Origin: Ambrosia x helenae
Taxonomy: Eukaryota; Streptophyta; Magnoliopsida; Asterales; Asteraceae
DNA: 64,000 nucleotides
Reading direction: 5' to 3'
Assembly (NCBI GenBank): GCA_030844895.1
Contig: JAUTDX010000063.1
Coordinates: 1,178,001 to 1,242,000 of the forward strand
Positions 41,827 to 53,115 of this stretch are shown one piece after another. The translations under genes were made by a program, and so were the position numbers. The notes beneath the pieces were generated by a model. The model had not been told where the DNA came from, made no database searches, and worked only from the letters and a program-made list of their open reading frames with translations. Position 1 is the stretch's first letter. Every line of letters starts with the position of its first letter.

Positions 41827-44800
41827 ATGTCCACAAACCCTGGGTCTTCTGGTGATCTTTCTGACGAGGAGCTAAGGCGCCTGAGGAGAAGCGAGCGGAT
41901 TAGACTTCATAAATTGCGTCTTGTTTCTGATATTCTTATTGCTGCTCCTATTGTTGAGGTCCCAATTGAGGAGGCTAGGCACGATCTGGCCGACGACAAC
42001 GGGTCGGACGCCCACAGCGACATTATCATGGCGGATGACGACATTCCGCTGAATGATAGTGGTCGTCCAGGAGGAGATGGACTCGCGCCGAGTATTGTCC
42101 GTCCGGCTATTTTGGCGGACCATTTCGAGATCAAATCTAGTATCGTGAATATGATACAAAACTCGGTGCAATTCGGTGGACTGGAGCACGAGGATCCAGG
42201 CCGACATATTGCTGCATTCTTAGAGGTTTTAGCCACCTTTAAGATGACGGGCATCTCCGATGATGCTATCCGTCTCCGACTCTTCCCATTCTCACTGCGG
42301 GACAAAGCCCGGACTTGGCTTCTGTCACAACCCGCAGGGTCGATCACGACTTGGGCAGAGTTGTCACAACAATTCATGCAGCAGTATTTTCCTCCTGAAA
42401 AGACACAAAAACTGAGGAATCGCATCATGACATTTCGTCAGGATGACGATGAATCATTATACACAGCCTGGGAAAGGTTTAAAGACCTACTCTTGAGTTG
42501 CCTGCACCATGAGCTTTCGAAAAGGCATTTGGTGCAAACTTTTTATCAGGGACTCGGGTATGCGTCTCAGGAACGCCTTGATGTATACGCTGGGGGAGAC
42601 ATCGGAACAAAGTCTCCTAGGGAAGCGTGGAGCATTATTGAGAAGGCGTCCCTAAAATCTAAATCCCGGCAGAATGATAGATCTAGGTCTTCATCTGCCA
42701 AGGCTGGTGTGCATGCCGTGGATAACTATACGGCGATTTCGGCACAGATAGCGGCTCTGGCTACGAGATTCGATAACTCTCAGCAACACGTAGCGCAGTC
42801 CGATTGTTTGTGTGTGGAGTGCGGGGTATCTCACGAGCCTGGCTCGTGTGCTCAGGGGGTGATGTATACAGGCCACGAGGAAGTGGACTACATGGGTAAT
42901 CAAACGAGACCCCAGAATAACCCTTACAGCAACACTTATAATCCGGGTTGGAGAAATCACCCGAACTTCGGGTGGAGATCTGGTACTTCCAATCAGAACC
43001 CTCTCGGATTCCAGCAGAGAGCCGCCGCACCGCAACAGTCCTACCAGTCCCAACAGCCTTACCAGTCCAACCAACAGTCCTACCAGTCCAACCAACAGCC
43101 ATACCAGGGTCGTGGTCAATCGTCCCAGCAGAGACCGAACCAATACCAGAACCAGGGCGCCGGGAGCAGCTCCCAGCAGCACGCCCCTCATGGTATGTCT
43201 AAGCTGGAGGAGATGATGTCTCAGCTCCTTACCAACACCTCTAATTCCAATCAGATCGCTGAGCAGCGCTACCAGCAGCATGATGAGCGCTTCACGAATT
43301 ATGAGGGAGAAATGAGGGGCCAAAAGGCGTCGATGCAGGCCATAGAGAACCAGGTTGGCCAGATGGCAAAGATGATGTCTGAGAGACAGCAGGGTGGTCT
43401 CCCAGGCAACACTGAGCCGAACCCAAGAGGGCATGTGAATGCCATAACGACGAGGAGTGGTAAAACCACGGGACCTGACACATCGGGCTCACCACCGATC
43501 ACTGAGACGGTCCAGACTGAGTCTTCGGACGAGGTGCACGCTAGGCGAGTCCCAGCAAGTACAGCACAGCTACCGAAGCCAGTCACTGACTACACTCCTC
43601 CTGTTCCATATCCTGGTAGACTTAGGAAGCAGAAAGACGAGGCGCAATACGGGAAATTTCTCGAGCTGTTCAAGCAGCTACATATAAACATCCCGTTTGT
43701 TGAGGCCTTAGCACAGATGCCTAAGTATGCCAAATTCTTGAAGGACATCCTCACAAATAAACAAAAACTTGAGGACCTGTCCTGCGTTCTGTTGAACGAG
43801 AACTGCTCTGCAATTCTGCAGAATAGACTGCCCACGAAAATGGGCGATCCTGGTAGCTTTACCATCCCTTGTCTGATAGGTGATATGACTGTCAGTAATG
43901 CACTCGCAGACTTGGGGGCCAGCATAAACCTTATGCCTTATAAGGTTTTCGAGAAGTTGGATCTGGGTGAACCTTCACCCACCAGGATGAGTATTCGCCT
44001 CGCTGATCGTTCGATCAAGTATCCACGGGGGTTTGTAGAAAATATGCTTGTCAAGATTGACAAATTCGTTTTCCCTGTGGACTTTGTCATCCTAGATATG
44101 GATGAGGACTCTAAAGTCCCTTTGATTCTCGGACGTCCTTTCCTTAACACGGCAAGGACGATTGTTGACGTGGCTGCGGGCCAGATCACACTCCGAGTCA
44201 ATGATGAGCACGTGACTTTTGACATTCAGAGGTCGATGTGCCATCCTGAGAGCCAAGACGATACACTATACTATCTTGATATAGTAGACCGGTGTGTCAG
44301 CTCTCATGTCAAAGGTGCTTGGGAGAGAGATGTTTCGGACACACATCTGTTGTGTGGGAGCCTAGATGGCATTATGCAGGAGGGCCATATAGATGAGCAG
44401 CCGGTCTATCAGATCGGTGATGATGGTTCCCAAAGTCCGGAGCGTTTTGTGGAAATTGAGCGAGAGGAAGAGGAGAAGGCGAAGCCGTCTGTTGAGGATC
44501 CACCGTCTCTAGAGCTGAAGGAGCTCCCGCCGCATCTCGAGTATGCATTTCTGGATGAGGAGGGGCGTCTACCGGTGATCATATCGTCTTCATTGACTGT
44601 GGAAGAAAAGAGCGAGTTGTTGAGGGTTTTAAAACTTCATAAACGGGCAATTGCCTGGAAGATCGTAGACATCAAGGGGATTAATCCCTCTTTCTGTACT
44701 CATAAAATCTTGATGGAGGATGTCTACAAGCCTTGTACGCAGCACCAGAGGCGTCTGAACCCGAACATGCAAGATGTTGTTAAATCCGAGGTGATTAAAC

Positions 44801-44995
44801 TGCTTGATGCTGGATTGATATATCCCATCTCGGATTCTGTTTGGGTTAGTCCTGTGCACGTCGTGCCCAAGAAGGGTGGCATGACGGTGGTCACAAATGA
44901 TAGGAATGAGTTAATTCCTACGAGGACCGTCACGGGGTGGAGAGTTTGCATTGACTATCGCAAGCTCAATGACGCCACCCGCAAGGATCACTTCC
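41827..44995 (+). pseudogene. Element D gag-protease-RT N-terminus, cut by E
   Basis: Start taken at MSTNPGSS (41827). Gag core of Athila type (FEIKSSIVNMIQNSVQFGG, DKARTWLLSQPAGSITTW, MTFRQ...LYTAWERFKDLL), then a CVECGVSHEPGSC zinc-knuckle-like motif, a Gln/Ser/Tyr-rich repeat tract (YQSNQQ units, near 43030-43110), protease ADLGASINLMPY with LILGRPFLNTA, and the first RT block (VSPVHVVPKKGG, WRVCIDYRKLN). The frame is intact to the CTTCC target at 44991-44995, where E begins and supplies a stop codon at once. Confidence 0.9.
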
Positions 44996-45040
44996 TGTGA
45001 CATCCGTCACTTTTTCATTATATATATATATATATAGATT

Positions 45041-45085
<45 letters not shown>

Positions 45086-45625
45086 TTTAACATATACTAG
45101 ATACTTTGAATTGTGATTGTTTACCCAAACCATAACCAAAACCAAACCCACCCTTCTTTATTTTTCCGGCCCAAACATGTGAGCCCAGCCTGGAGTCGGC
45201 CCAACCCAACAGCTAGCCCAAGCCCAACCCCCTCTTTATGTTAAAAAAAGAAATAAAATGGTGCTGATGCCGGGTATCGAACCGGACACCAAGGACACAC
45301 AACACACGCGTGTTATCCACTGATCCACACCCTTCAATTTGCTTTTAACTCAGACTTACTTATATTTATACTCATTTTCTGTTCTCCCTTCTTCTTTCCT
45401 GATGGTCGTGCAGCAGCAGATATGGCAATGGTTTAATATTTTGACCATCCAATTAACTAAATTGGCACACTTAACTTTATATATAGAATGATTACACGAT
45501 TATCGGACCTTTGTGACTAGAATGCACGTCGATTATCAATCAATTGATAATCAATTGACCATCAACGCGCATAATATTAAATTTTGGTCAATTCTTACCA
45601 ATTCTTCAATCCAGTGATTAACACT
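44996..45625 (+). mobile_element. Element E, left part of a solo-LTR-like insertion
   Basis: Starts TGTGACATCC after target CTTCC (44991-44995); the other end is ...GGTGTTACA at 59306, followed by CTTCC. No coding region. Holds (TA)n and (TAA)n microsatellites at 45019-45085 and a tRNA-like segment around 45259-45330 (reverse-complement B box at 45272-45283). It ends where C inserted, two bases before a TATA-like box. Confidence 0.75.
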
Positions 45626-46342
45626 TGTTAGGACAAAGAGGATTGGTGAAACCACTTTTGTAAACCTTAGTCTAATTCACTTCTGTCATTTTTGGCTAAG
45701 TATAGAAGTACTGAATAGAAGACAAGAAACTGCTGATTAGAAGATATGAAGAAGTGCTGAAGTTGCAGAAGTTCTGAAGTCCAAACCAGACAAGTTCACT
45801 TCAGAAGTACTGAAGACAAAACTACTCTTCAGTAGTTGTCCTTCATCAGCACTTAGCAGAAGATATTTCCCACCGCCCTTTTGCATCAGTAGTTTGTTGT
45901 TTAATATTACTTTTAGCTTTATTTGTTTCTTTCAATGTTGCAACTTGTGCAACTTGTAACTGGAGTTTCTGTACTTGCTTTTCAGGCAAGATACATGCAT
46001 GTAATCGTCTATAAATAGAAGGCTTCAACCTTCTATTTTAGACATTGATTTTTAACAGAAAATCCTTCAAACACTCTCATTGTTATATTCCATTTCTGTA
46101 TTTATTGTGAATCTCTCTAAGTATCTAATTCTCATTTACAACTTAGATTCATAATAAATACTTTGTCATTTATTAGTTTCAAACATCAAGGGGGAGTTAT
46201 AACTCTGCCTTTGTATAAAAAGTGTTGCTTTAACTTATAACATTCCGCTGTGCTTATAATCTGATTTACAAGGACTTGCTAAACACTTAAGTGTCAAGAT
46301 AGCAAGTTCTTACTTAGCAAACAAGAGCAAACTGATCCAACA
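45626..46342 (+). repeat. 5' LTR of element C
   Basis: TG...CA, 717 bp. TATA box CTATAAATAG at 46009-46018. ACTTCTGA/ACTGCTGA-type words, including the inverted repeat CTTCAGAAGTACTGAAG (45799-45815), crowd 45695-45870 upstream of it. Confidence 0.96.
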
Positions 46343-46344
46343 AT

Positions 46345-46356
46345 TGGTATCAGAGC
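46345..46356 (+). other. Primer binding site of C (initiator tRNA-Met)
   Basis: TGGTATCAGAGC two bases after the 5' LTR. Confidence 0.92.
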
Positions 46357-46503
46357 ATTGGTTTATCTGATCACATATCAATCTAACAAATTGAGAATCA
46401 GACACAAAGCTCTTATTGATATTCAATAAAAAGATCAAAAGTTCACTTTTTATCAATATCCATCACTTAAAAGAGTCATCAGACAAATCTATACTCTTTA
46501 AAA

Positions 46504-49080
46504 ATGGATCCACATAATACTGGTTCTGCCACCAAACCTGCCATGCTTGTGAGAAATGAGTACAATATATGGCAGAAAAGAATGGCACATACCTTGTCAC
46601 AAACCAACACAGGTTGTTGGAGATCTGTGATATATGGTCCACACAAACCAGTAAACATAAATCTTGAAACTAAAGAAGGGATTCCTAAGGATCCCAAAGA
46701 CTATACAGATGAAGATTTCCTAAAACTTGAGCTAGATGCTAAGGCATTCTCTATGTTGGCAATGGCTCTCCCAAATGAAATATACTCTGGCCTTTTACAT
46801 TGTGAAAGTGCCAAAGAACTTTGGGACTGTCTTAAAGAACAGTTTGGAGGAACTGAAGAGGTGATTGCCAACACTAGAGAAATTTTGGCTCAACAATACG
46901 AAACATTTGCTTATATTAATGGGGAAACTTTGACACAACAATTTGAAAGATTCTCCTCATTAATCTCTGAGCTAAAGTTAAATGGTCAGACCTATACAAC
47001 AGTATCTATGTTACATAGATTTTTAAGGTCTCTACCTGACAAATGGGAAACTTACTCCATTGTCTTAAGATCCTCACCAGATTTTAGCTCCCTCACTCTT
47101 ACAAAACTCCATGGGAGATTACTTACTTTTGAAAGAGAAATCGATCAAAAGAAGAAATTACAAACTTCTGGTAAAACTGCTGATGACTACCTACCAGGTA
47201 GTACAGCACTTTTGGGACAAGATTCACCAACTTGTTCCTATGGATCTTATGACAATATTGACATAACCACTGGGATCTCATCAGAAAGATCTTTCCCAGG
47301 TTATGACAATGATGACCAAAGTCAAACTGCTGATAATCTATGTTTTATCATGGATGATTTGAAAATTTTTAGCAGTGATGACTTGGAAGAAATGGACATA
47401 CTACACCAACTGGCCATGCTAAGCATTAAAACTAACAAGTTTTATAAAAGGTCAGGAAGGAAATTTCCAGGATTGACCAGTAATACAAAAATTGGTTTTG
47501 ACAAATCTAAACTGAGATGTCACAAGTGTCAAAAGTTGGGACACTTTGCTAGAGAGTGTAGAAGCTCTAGCTTTAACCAATCACAATCTGGAAATAACTA
47601 TAACCCCAATTATAATAGGAACAATGGAACTCAAGGGAGTGCTCATTTTGTACAGGCACAAGCTCCTCAACAGCAATATATGCCTCAAGTACAATATGTT
47701 CAAGTGCCTGCTCAACAGATGCAGAGCCAACAATCAATCCCTCCCTTTCCAGCTGCTCAACTTCCTCCACAGCCTCAACAACCCCCTCAACAAAGTCTCT
47801 TTACCTCGGGGTATGTTGACTGGAGCAGTCTCCCTTATGACACCACAGAGTGTAATCCTGATGCAGACAACAAAGTGTTTGACATCAACTGGGGAGAACC
47901 AGACAATGGCAGAAAGAACTTTGCCTTAATGGCATTTGAAGGCTGTACCTCAAAATCTGCATTGTCTCAGGTATCAAAAGAATCTTTGACAAAACTATGT
48001 TCAAACTCTTGCAAAGAAACTTTTGCTCTCATAAGAGAGACAAACGTGCACCTACAAGGCAAAGCCAATGATTTAGAAAGAAAATACACACAGATAAAAT
48101 GTGATTTGGAAAGAAAACTGTGTGCTAAAACAAAAGAGGTTTCTAAATTAACTGACTCTGCCATTGAAACCCAAGCACAAATCAAAATGATGCTAAATGA
48201 CCTGGGAGATGTCAGACAAGAGCTTGCTGACACCAGGATCACTTGTGAAAAATGGGTGGAATCTTGTAGGGGGTATCAACTACTGCTAAACAAACAAAGT
48301 GCTTCAAATGTGAAGTTTGGCATAGGATACCATCATGTTGAAACACCAACAGATTTTTCTCCCAAAACTACTGAAGATGGGAGAAGAATTGTTTCAAATG
48401 AAACTTCTGAAGGGAAAGAATGCACATCTTTCCATGAAAACTTTCTAAACAGAAATCCTGGCATTTTTAAAGAAAGTACTTCAGAAGTATATACAAAAAC
48501 TGACAACAAGCCATCAGTAGTTTCATCTACTTCAGGAGTTGAGACCCTGAAAACTACTGATGAGCAAAATCTTTTCACAACTGTCAGAAATTTGCCTTCT
48601 GATCAAAAACTTAAGGCAAAAGAATGTGAAATTTGTGGCCTGTTCAACCACAAAACTGAATTTTGTAGATACAGAAAAGGAATTCAGTTCAATCAAAAAT
48701 TTAAACAACAGGTTGTGGGAAATCAAATCAGAAATGATTATGAAAAAGTCTTTAAACCCAAGAAACAACAACCTGAAAACACCTTTTCTCAGAAAAAGAT
48801 AAAATCTCAACCAAAATCTTTTTCTCAAAATTCCTTGTCAGTAGTTAGACCAGAATCATCAGCAGTTTCACAAACTGCTGAGATTCAAAATCTAAAGAAC
48901 ATGGTAGAACTACTGATGACCAAGGTTGATGGTGGTCCTAAAAAGGATACCACCATGGCTCTAAATGAAAAATCCATTGCCAAAAAGACATGGATTTCTC
49001 AACCTGGTCAAGAACAAACTGTAACTGTTCTCAAGAGCAAACCCAAAGCCAAACAGGCTTGGGTTTCCAAATCTAACTAA
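46504..49080 (+). CDS. Element C gag, 858 aa, intact
   Basis: Gag forms the RNA-packaging shell in which reverse transcription takes place. The ATG at 46504 (MDPHNTGS) follows a 161-nt leader. The copia gag core spans about residues 10-230 (NEYNIWQKRMAHTL, AKELWDCLKEQFGG, LRSLPDKWETY). Zinc knuckle CHKCQKLGHFAREC begins at 339, followed by an Asn/Gln-rich tract; a coiled coil spans about 520-610 and a second knuckle-like CEICGLFNHKTEFC begins at 708. It ends QAWVSKSN*. Two knuckles and a C-terminal extension beyond the first are shared with B. No frameshift or stop, unlike the A copy. Confidence 0.93.
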   Translation: MDPHNTGSATKPAMLVRNEYNIWQKRMAHTLSQTNTGCWRSVIYGPHKPVNINLETKEGIPKDPKDYTDEDFLKLELDAKAFSMLAMALPNEIYSGLLHCESAKELWDCLKEQFGGTEEVIANTREILAQQYETFAYINGETLTQQFERFSSLISELKLNGQTYTTVSMLHRFLRSLPDKWETYSIVLRSSPDFSSLTLTKLHGRLLTFEREIDQKKKLQTSGKTADDYLPGSTALLGQDSPTCSYGSYDNIDITTGISSERSFPGYDNDDQSQTADNLCFIMDDLKIFSSDDLEEMDILHQLAMLSIKTNKFYKRSGRKFPGLTSNTKIGFDKSKLRCHKCQKLGHFARECRSSSFNQSQSGNNYNPNYNRNNGTQGSAHFVQAQAPQQQYMPQVQYVQVPAQQMQSQQSIPPFPAAQLPPQPQQPPQQSLFTSGYVDWSSLPYDTTECNPDADNKVFDINWGEPDNGRKNFALMAFEGCTSKSALSQVSKESLTKLCSNSCKETFALIRETNVHLQGKANDLERKYTQIKCDLERKLCAKTKEVSKLTDSAIETQAQIKMMLNDLGDVRQELADTRITCEKWVESCRGYQLLLNKQSASNVKFGIGYHHVETPTDFSPKTTEDGRRIVSNETSEGKECTSFHENFLNRNPGIFKESTSEVYTKTDNKPSVVSSTSGVETLKTTDEQNLFTTVRNLPSDQKLKAKECEICGLFNHKTEFCRYRKGIQFNQKFKQQVVGNQIRNDYEKVFKPKKQQPENTFSQKKIKSQPKSFSQNSLSVVRPESSAVSQTAEIQNLKNMVELLMTKVDGGPKKDTTMALNEKSIAKKTWISQPGQEQTVTVLKSKPKAKQAWVSKSN

Positions 49081-52000
49081 TTTGCTTTTATGTGCAGAGA
49101 GTTTCCAGGGGCTTAAACAGCATATGGTATGTTGATAGTGGAGGCTCTATGCACATGACTGGATGCAGATACCTGATAAACAATTTTATCAGCCAAAGAG
49201 AAGGATCTGTGTCCTTTGGGAACAATGCTAAGGGATATGTGCTAGGACATGGCAATGTCTCCTCTGGCAAAATACAGTTTGACAAGGTCAATCTGGTGGA
49301 AAACCTTGAATACAACTTGTTGAGTGTGTCACAAATGTGTGATAAAGGATATTCTTCCTTTTTCACAAAGACAGCTTGCAAGATCATCTCACCAGAAGGC
49401 CAGAAGATGATTGAGAAGATTATAGAAGATCATACTTTGCTGATTGCCAAAAGATGTGGCAATGTCTATGCAGTGGACATTGAGAAAGACAAAGTATTGA
49501 ACAACACTGCCTGTTTCTTCTCAAGGGCATCAACTTCAGAAACAGATCTCTGGCACAGGAGACTTGGCCATGTGAACTTTAAAACCATAAATAAAGTCAC
49601 AAAAATGGGCTTGGTCAGAGGTCTACCTTTGAAAGTATACCAGTGTCAAGAACACTGTGTATCCTGTTTAAAGGGAAAGCAACATAAGTCCTCCTATAAG
49701 TCTATTGAAGAATCAAAAACAACTGCATGTCTTCAACTACTCCATATGGACTTATTTGGGCCTGTCAAGATTATGAGCCTTGGTAAAAAGAAGTACTGCT
49801 TAGTCATCATTGATGACTACTCAAGATTCACATGGGTATTCTTCTTATTTTCCAAGGATGAGGCTGCTGAAATCATCAAGTTCTTCATTCTACAAGTAGA
49901 GAAACAATATTCTCTATCTGTCAAAACCATTAGAAGTGACAATGGGACAGAGTTCAGGAACAAAACTCTGGATGAATTCTGTTTGTCTAAAGGGATTATT
50001 AGACAATACAGTGTTCCCAGAACTCCTGAACAAAATGGTGTAGTAGAAAGGAAGAACAGAACATTGATAGAAGGAGCAAGAACAATGTTAGCTGATTCTG
50101 GACTGCCATTGTACTTTTGGGCAGAAGCAGTTAACACAGCATGTTATGTTCAGAATAGAGTTCTTGTGGTCAAGAGACATTCCAAGACTGCCTATGAAGT
50201 TCTTCATAGCATGAAGCCCCTTATCTCCTTTTTCAGGGCTTTTGGGTGTCAATGTTTCATCTTGAACATCAAGGAATCTATCTCAAAGTTTGCTGCCAAA
50301 GTTGACTCAGGTTACTTTCTTGGTTACTCTTCAACTAGAAAAGCCTACAAGGTTTTTAATTCTCACACCAAGATAGTAGAAGAAACATTGAATGTCAAGT
50401 TCAATGAGTCAAAACACACTCTTATTCCAGCACATCCTGCTGAACTCTTTGACCTTGACAACTTTCACTTTGGACCTGAAAAGGCTGTTACTTCTTCCAA
50501 ACCTACTTATTATGGTGATCAAAGGTTTGAAGATGAGGATCCTGCACCATGGACTCCTCAAACAGTCATTAAGTCAACTACAACACCATCAGAAGTTTTC
50601 CAAACTTCTGATCAAACAAATACTGAAGGCCAAACTCAAACATCTGCTTCAGCACCTGCAACTACTGAAGAAGCTGCAACTGCTAAACCAGATATCATAG
50701 ACCTCAGTAGTTTGTTTGAAGAACCAGAGCCACCTACACCTGTCAGTGGTTTACAACAACTGATTGAACACAGAGATCATCCACTTGATCAAATCATGGG
50801 TGATATAGCTACAGGTGTTCTGACCAGAAACCAGCTCTCCAACTTTTGCCTATTCTCAGCCTTTATTTCACAGTTGGAATCAAAGAAGTACCAGGAAGCC
50901 CTCAAAGACAATAATTGGGTGCAGGCTATGCAAGATGAACTACTACAGTTCAACAAGCAACAGGTTTGGGAAATCTGTCCCTTACCTCAAAACAAGCAAC
51001 CAATTGGTACAAGATGGGTTTTCAGGAACAAACAAGATGAAGCTGGTATGATAATCAAGAACAAGGCACGACTGGTAGTTCAAGGGTACTCTCAAGAAGA
51101 GGGAATTGACTATGATGAAACCTTTGCTCCAGTTGCAAGGCTTGAGGCCATCAGGTTATTTCTGGCCTATGCCATTTCCAACAAAATTAAAGTTTATCAA
51201 ATGGATGTGAAAAGTGCATTTTTGTATGGAAAAATCAAGGAGGAGGTGTATGTCTGTCAGCCACCTGGGTTTGAGGATCCTTCTCATCCTGAGTGGGTGT
51301 ACAGACTGGATAAAGCTCTTTATGGGCTCAAACAGGCTCCAAGAGCCTGGTATGATACACTCTCCACCTTTTTACTCAAAAATAACTTTACAAGAGGTGC
51401 CATTGATAAAACACTTTTCATTAAACATGTTGGAAATCATGTCTTACTTGTTCAAATTTATGTTGATGATATCATCTTTGGTTCAACAAACACAAAATTG
51501 TGTGATGATTTTAAGAAACTCATGCAATCAAAATTTGAGATGAGTACCATGGGAGAACTGCAGTACTTTCTAGGACTGCAGATCAAACAACAAACAAATG
51601 GAACTTTTATACATCAATCAAAATATGTTAAAGAATTATTGAACAAATTTTCTTTAAATGACTGTAAATCATGTTCCACTCCCATGACACCTATCACACA
51701 AGTTGAAACTGATGATCAAGGAAAACAGGTTGATCAAACCATGTACAGATGCATGATAGGTTCCCTTTTATACTTAACTGCTTCTAGACCAGATATTATG
51801 TTTTCAACATGTGTCTGTGCTAGATATCAATCAGCACCAAGGGAATCACACCTTATTGCAGTCAAAAGAATTTTTAGATATCTGAAAGGAACACCAACAC
51901 TGGGAATTTGGTATCCTGCTTCAAGCAATACCAAGTTATCAGCTTTTTCAGATAGTGACTATGCAGGGTGTAAGATGACAAGAAAGTCAACATCTGGTGG

Positions 52001-52400
52001 TTGTCAATTCCTGGGTAACTGTCTAGTGTCATGGCAATCAAAGAAGCAAACATCTGTTGCAACTTCAACTGCTGAAGCTGAATACATTGCAGCTGCAAGT
52101 TGTACATCACAGATACAATGGCTCCAATATCAACTTCTTGATTATGGAATCAAAGAGACCAAGACACCTTTGTTTGTAGACAGCAAATCTGCCATTAGCA
52201 TCATTCAAAATCCGGTACAGTTCTCAAAAACTAAACATATTGAGATCAGGTACCATTTCATAAGAGATTGCTATGAAAAAGGCAAGATTGAGGTGAAGCA
52301 TGTAGCAACAGCTAATCAAATAGCTGACATCTTCACTAAACCCCTTGACACATCAACATTTCAGAAGTTAGTTTCCATGCTTGGAATGCTAAATTTGTAA
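49077..52400 (+). CDS. Element C pol polyprotein (PR-IN-RT-RH), 1102 aa from 49092, intact
   Basis: The frame is open from 49077 and overlaps the gag stop by only a few bases, in the -1 frame. Counted from the GTG at 49092: protease DSG at 15-17; integrase zinc region from about 154 (HRRLGH...CVSC); integrase core with HMDLFGP near 220, RSDNGTEF near 282, VVERKNRT near 318; RT YVDD near 791; RNase H with SDSDYAG near 953, catalytic Glu 997 in STAEAEYIA and VDSKSAI near 1033. All catalytic motifs I checked are present. No in-frame ATG lies near the start, so pol is probably expressed with gag by splicing or recoding; a T-rich stretch ending ATGTGCAG sits at the junction. Confidence 0.93.
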   Translation, partial: LICFYVQRVSRGLNSIWYVDSGGSMHMTGCRYLINNFISQREGSVSFGNNAKGYVLGHGNVSSGKIQFDKVNLVENLEYNLLSVSQMCDKGYSSFFTKTACKIISPEGQKMIEKIIEDHTLLIAKRCGNVYAVDIEKDKVLNNTACFFSRASTSETDLWHRRLGHVNFKTINKVTKMGLVRGLPLKVYQCQEHCVSCLKGKQHKSSYKSIEESKTTACLQLLHMDLFGPVKIMSLGKKKYCLVIIDDYSRFTWVFFLFSKDEAAEIIKFFILQVEKQYSLSVKTIRSDNGTEFRNKTLDEFCLSKGIIRQYSVPRTPEQNGVVERKNRTLIEGARTMLADSGLPLYFWAEAVNTACYVQNRVLVVKRHSKTAYEVLHSMKPLISFFRAFGCQCFILNIKESISKFAAKVDSGYFLGYSSTRKAYKVFNSHTKIVEETLNVKFNESKHTLIPAHPAELFDLDNFHFGPEKAVTSSKPTYYGDQRFEDEDPAPWTPQTVIKSTTTPSEVFQTSDQTNTEGQTQTSASAPATTEEAATAKPDIIDLSSLFEEPEPPTPVSGLQQLIEHRDHPLDQIMGDIATGVLTRNQLSNFCLFSAFISQLESKKYQEALKDNNWVQAMQDELLQFNKQQVWEICPLPQNKQPIGTRWVFRNKQDEAGMIIKNKARLVVQGYSQEEGIDYDETFAPVARLEAIRLFLAYAISNKIKVYQMDVKSAFLYGKIKEEVYVCQPPGFEDPSHPEWVYRLDKALYGLKQAPRAWYDTLSTFLLKNNFTRGAIDKTLFIKHVGNHVLLVQIYVDDIIFGSTNTKLCDDFKKLMQSKFEMSTMGELQYFLGLQIKQQTNGTFIHQSKYVKELLNKFSLNDCKSCSTPMTPITQVETDDQGKQVDQTMYRCMIGSLLYLTASRPDIMFSTCVCARYQSAPRESHLIAVKRIFRYLKGTPTLGIWYPASSNTKLSAFSDSDYAGCKMTRKSTSGGCQFLGNCLVSWQSKKQTSVATSTAEAEYIAAASCTSQIQWLQYQLLDYGIKETKTPLFVDSKSAISIIQNPVQFSKTKHIEIRYHFIRDCYEKGKIEVKHVATANQIADIFTKPLDTSTFQKLVSMLGMLNL

Positions 52401-53115
52401 GTGTTTATTTTATTTTTTTTCTGCATATCAGTTAGAATCCAAGTTAACACTTGATTCTACCCAACTCTACAGCAAACTTCTACATCAATCACTACTGTTA
52501 TGCATCAAAATTTTTTTTTTTCCTTTTTTCACCCCTGATTCCATCCTGTTTACCTTGGTGGATTTCAAGTTAACCTTTTCCATCTTTTTTTCTGGTTTTC
52601 ACTTACAAATGACAAAAGTCTGCAACAAAACTTCTGAAAAACAAAGTACTGATTAAACAAAAATCAGTATGAGAGAAAGTACTGATGAACAAAAATCATC
52701 AGTATGGGATAATTTTTCTGAAAAAGTGTGTAACTTCTGATAAAATAACCTTCAGAAGTTATGAATAAAGTATTTATAAAAACATTTCTCATCAGATGTT
52801 AAAACTGCTGAAGAGAAAATGGGAACTACTGATGAAGTAATCCTTCATCAGCAGTTTAAGTCAAAAGGGCTAATCTGACTTTTCCCATCATCAGAGGTTT
52901 GACCTAATCAGTTTAAAACCTCTGATAAAGAGATTTTTAACCAAAGGCGGTTTTAAAACTTCTAATAAAGAAGATTCAAGCGGTTAAAACTCCAAATAAA
53001 TACCTTTTCTACACACTTATCCTTTTAAACTCACAAATATCCCTCCTTCTCTCTCAAAACTCTCTCAAAACCTAAACCTGCAAAATTCACTGTTCGATCA
53101 AACACCCAAACCACA
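52401..53115 (+). promoter_or_regulatory. Spacer and probable ORF3 promoter of C
   Basis: Packed with ACTTCTGA/ACTGATGA words (52635-52960), then a TATA-like AAATAAATACC (52995-53005), a CT-rich leader with TCTCTCTC runs and the start context CCACAATGGC at 53116. Layout and spacing match A (4206-4737) and recall the LTR promoter of the same family. Confidence 0.45.
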
